DNA of 7,436 nucleotides from Deltaproteobacteria bacterium (GTDB lineage Bacteria; Desulfobacterota; Desulfobacteria; Desulfobacterales; B30-G6): the NCBI GenBank assembly GCA_019313725.1, contig JAFDAT010000163.1, positions 1 through 7,436 on the forward strand, read 5' to 3'. Positions 6,263-7,436 of the stretch are shown in pieces; position 1 is the first letter of the stretch, and every line of letters begins with the position of its first letter. The translations under genes were made by a program, and so were the position numbers. The notes beneath the pieces were generated by a model. That model saw nothing but the letters and a program-made list of their open reading frames with translations, had not been told where the DNA came from and did not search any database.

Positions 6263-6316
6263 TCGCTCAATCCAACAATACTACAACGGATCGGGAGATG
6301 ATTCAAAAAAAATAAC

Positions 6317-7300
6317 CTATGCATCTACCAACCTCCTGGCCATGAAGCATGCCGCCGTGTGCCCATCCTCAACCATTACAAACTCGGGCTTCTCCGCCGT
6401 ACACCGATCAAATGCATGTGGACAGCGATCCCGGAAACGACACCCCGAAGGATAATTAAAGGGCGACGGCACACTGCCCGCTATCGCTTCGAGTTTACCG
6501 CCGCTGCCATCCCCCATCCTGGGTATGGATTTTAAAAGTCCCCGGGTGTAGGGGTGGGCCGGCCTTGCAAAAATATCCGCCACCTTTCCGGTCTCCACCA
6601 ATCGAGATGCATACATCACCGCCACGCGGTCGCACATATCCCAGACAACGCCCATGTCGTGGGTAATCAGGAGGATGGAAGTCCTGGCCTGCTTCATCTC
6701 CCGAATCAGCTGAAAAACCTGGGCCTGGGTAGTCACGTCCAGAGCCGTCGTCGGTTCATCCGCAATAATCAGATCCGGTGACTGCATTAAAGCCATGGCA
6801 ATCATGATCCGTTGCTGCATACCGCCTGAAAGCTGGTAGGGATAGGCCTGCAGGCGCTCAGCGGCATCGGGAATTTTGACTTTTTGCAGCCACGTTTCCG
6901 AAATACGCAGCGCCTCTTTTACAGAAATATTGGTGTGGATCCGTAAAACTTCGGCCATCTGATGCCCGATCTTCTGCAATGGGGAAAGCGCTGACAGGGG
7001 TTCCTGGAAAATCATGCTGATGGCTCTGCCCCGAATATCCTGCAGCTCTTTTTTATCAAGCATCAGGAGATCCCTGTCTCTGTACAGGATACGCCCGCTG
7101 TCGATCGAACCCGGCGGGGATGGGATCAGACGCATCATGCTCAGGGCGGTAACCGATTTCCCGCATCCGGATTCACCCACGATACCCAGGACTTCACCAT
7201 AACCGATATGGAAAGACACATCGTCAACGGCTTTGAAGCGGCCCTCGTCCGTGGTAAACGACACAGTGAGGTCTTCGACGCTGATTAATTGGTCGGCCAC
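6317..7300 (-). CDS. Peptide ABC importer ATPase, OppD/DppD type
   Basis: This 327-residue ATPase is the D-type partner of an Opp/Dpp importer. Motifs are Walker A GESGCGKS (42-49), Q-loop Gln99 in FQEPLSALSP, signature LSGGMQQR (157-164), Walker B LIIADEPT (177-184, Asp181-Glu182), D-loop TALD and H-loop His214. All residues for ATP hydrolysis are present. LSGGMQQR and FQEP favour the D type over the F type. The C-terminal oligo_HPY domain starts near the HPYTRGLLKSIP block (249-260) and contains Cys287, Cys293, Cys300 and Cys318 (CX5CX6CX17C), the pattern of the iron-sulfur-binding homologues. The start is GTG at 7300, preceded by GAGGAG with about 6-nt spacing. The permease genes expected upstream on this strand are beyond the window edge. 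Both flanks are repeat-rich, unlike the tight packing usual for such operons. Confidence 0.94.
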   Translation of the reverse strand: MADQLISVEDLTVSFTTDEGRFKAVDDVSFHIGYGEVLGIVGESGCGKSVTALSMMRLIPSPPGSIDSGRILYRDRDLLMLDKKELQDIRGRAISMIFQEPLSALSPLQKIGHQMAEVLRIHTNISVKEALRISETWLQKVKIPDAAERLQAYPYQLSGGMQQRIMIAMALMQSPDLIIADEPTTALDVTTQAQVFQLIREMKQARTSILLITHDMGVVWDMCDRVAVMYASRLVETGKVADIFARPAHPYTRGLLKSIPRMGDGSGGKLEAIAGSVPSPFNYPSGCRFRDRCPHAFDRCTAEKPEFVMVEDGHTAACFMARRLVDA

Positions 7301-7317
7301 TTACAACTCCTCATATA

Positions 7318-7345
7318 GGTATAAGGTAAACGGTATAAGGTACAA
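7318..7345. repeat. 14-bp tandem duplication (GGTATAAGGTA...)
   Basis: GGTATAAGGTAAAC (7318-7331) is followed directly by GGTATAAGGTACAA (7332-7345); the units differ at two positions. The array sits immediately upstream of the ribosome-binding site of the OppD-type gene, so changes in unit number would alter its leader. Confidence 0.7.
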
Positions 7346-7436
7346 GGCGGCTATATGCTAATAGCGCACAGCACTCTTTTTGTATTATAATCCTGAAAAT
7401 CCTGTTAATCTTGTCTAATTTTTTGGTCACTGACTC
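7346..7436. other. Leader of the OppD-type gene with a triple 9-bp repeat
   Basis: Three 9-bp units lie in tandem at 7387-7413: ATAATCCTG, AAAATCCTG, TTAATCTTG. A small inverted repeat GCTAT/ATAGC (7350-7354 and 7361-7365) lies nearer the gene. On the minus strand TATAAT (7389-7384) could serve as a -10, but no -35 occurs at 16-18 bp; TAGACA is 22 bp away. One minus-strand frame stays open from the window edge to a TGA at 7313-7311, but its translation is repeat-derived (DKINRIFRII). A permease tail could enter the window here, but nothing confirms it. Confidence 0.45.

Larger units (their letters stand above)
5936..6316. other. Repeat-rich intergenic region between the two ATPase genes
   Basis: No credible gene lies in these 381 nt. 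From left to right the region holds AATATCCAA/CCAATNATCAA direct repeats (5985-6021), two overlapping hairpins (6029-6083), two further inverted repeats (6117-6145 and 6162-6181) and a TNNCGA hexamer array (6227-6262). On the minus strand a T8 tract follows the OppD-type stop within 5 nt but has no strong hairpin before it, so it is not a convincing terminator. D and F ATPase genes of this family normally abut or overlap, so the gap probably grew by insertion of short repeated elements. The segment may also stabilise or attenuate the transcript between the two genes. Confidence 0.7.

Noticed and set aside
6301..6319. T8 tract right after the OppD-type stop as an intrinsic terminator
   Set aside because: No GC-rich hairpin precedes the T-tract on the minus strand.
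6121..6324. 67-residue minus-strand open frame in the D-F gap (and a 110-residue plus-strand frame at 6123-6455)
   Set aside because: Both translate the hexamer array into low-complexity dipeptides, overlap the end of the OppD-type gene and lack a convincing ribosome-binding site.
7311..7436. Open minus-strand frame from the window edge as a permease C-terminus
   Set aside because: The translation consists of repeat-derived residues and does not resemble permease tails. The stop overlaps the ribosome-binding site by chance at least as plausibly.
1..7436. Defence system, CRISPR array, prophage, transposase, tRNA or rRNA
   Set aside because: All large frames are accounted for by housekeeping or transport genes, and no regular spacer-repeat pattern, integrase-like motif or RNA-gene fold was seen.

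Overview
The window is an ordinary bacterial chromosomal segment carrying one plus-strand gene and a run of five minus-strand genes, with repeat-rich gaps near its right end. The proteins (a periplasmic peptide-binding protein, a beta-barrel candidate ending in Phe, a long-type adenylosuccinate lyase) point to a Gram-negative. The style of the intergenic micro-repeats (TNNCGA hexamers, TTGGATATT repeats, 9-bp and 14-bp tandem units) reminds me of Desulfobacterota (former Deltaproteobacteria). That placement is an impression from memory, not a computed result.

Left part, plus strand: the Lys/Ala-rich tail of an unidentified gene (ends 151), an intrinsic terminator (191-222), then a complete family 5 (YejA-like) solute-binding protein gene (256-2031). 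It converges on the minus-strand genes with only 22 nt between the stop codons.

Middle and right, minus strand, in transcription order: an OppD/DppD-type ATPase (7300-6317), a 381-nt repeat-rich gap, an OppF/DppF-type ATPase (5935-4961), a good sigma-70-like promoter, purB (4851-3493), an ExoA/exonuclease III-family AP endonuclease (3411-2632), and a small putative outer-membrane beta-barrel protein (2635-2054). The barrel gene's ATG overlaps the nuclease stop codon as ATGA.

The binding protein and the two ATPases are the parts of a peptide ABC importer. The permease genes are not in the window, and the binding protein is on the other strand about 3 kb from the ATPases, so whether they work together is unproven. 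Both ATPases keep the Walker A, signature, Walker B and H-loop motifs and a four-cysteine C-terminal motif. purB and the nuclease are housekeeping genes. No defence system, prophage, CRISPR array, transposase or RNA gene is visible. The parts not explained by genes are the mosaics of short tandem and inverted repeats on both sides of the OppD-type gene. Three longest-frame gene starts (TTG 6007, TTG 2647, ATG 3426) are probably wrong, and I replaced them with better supported starts.
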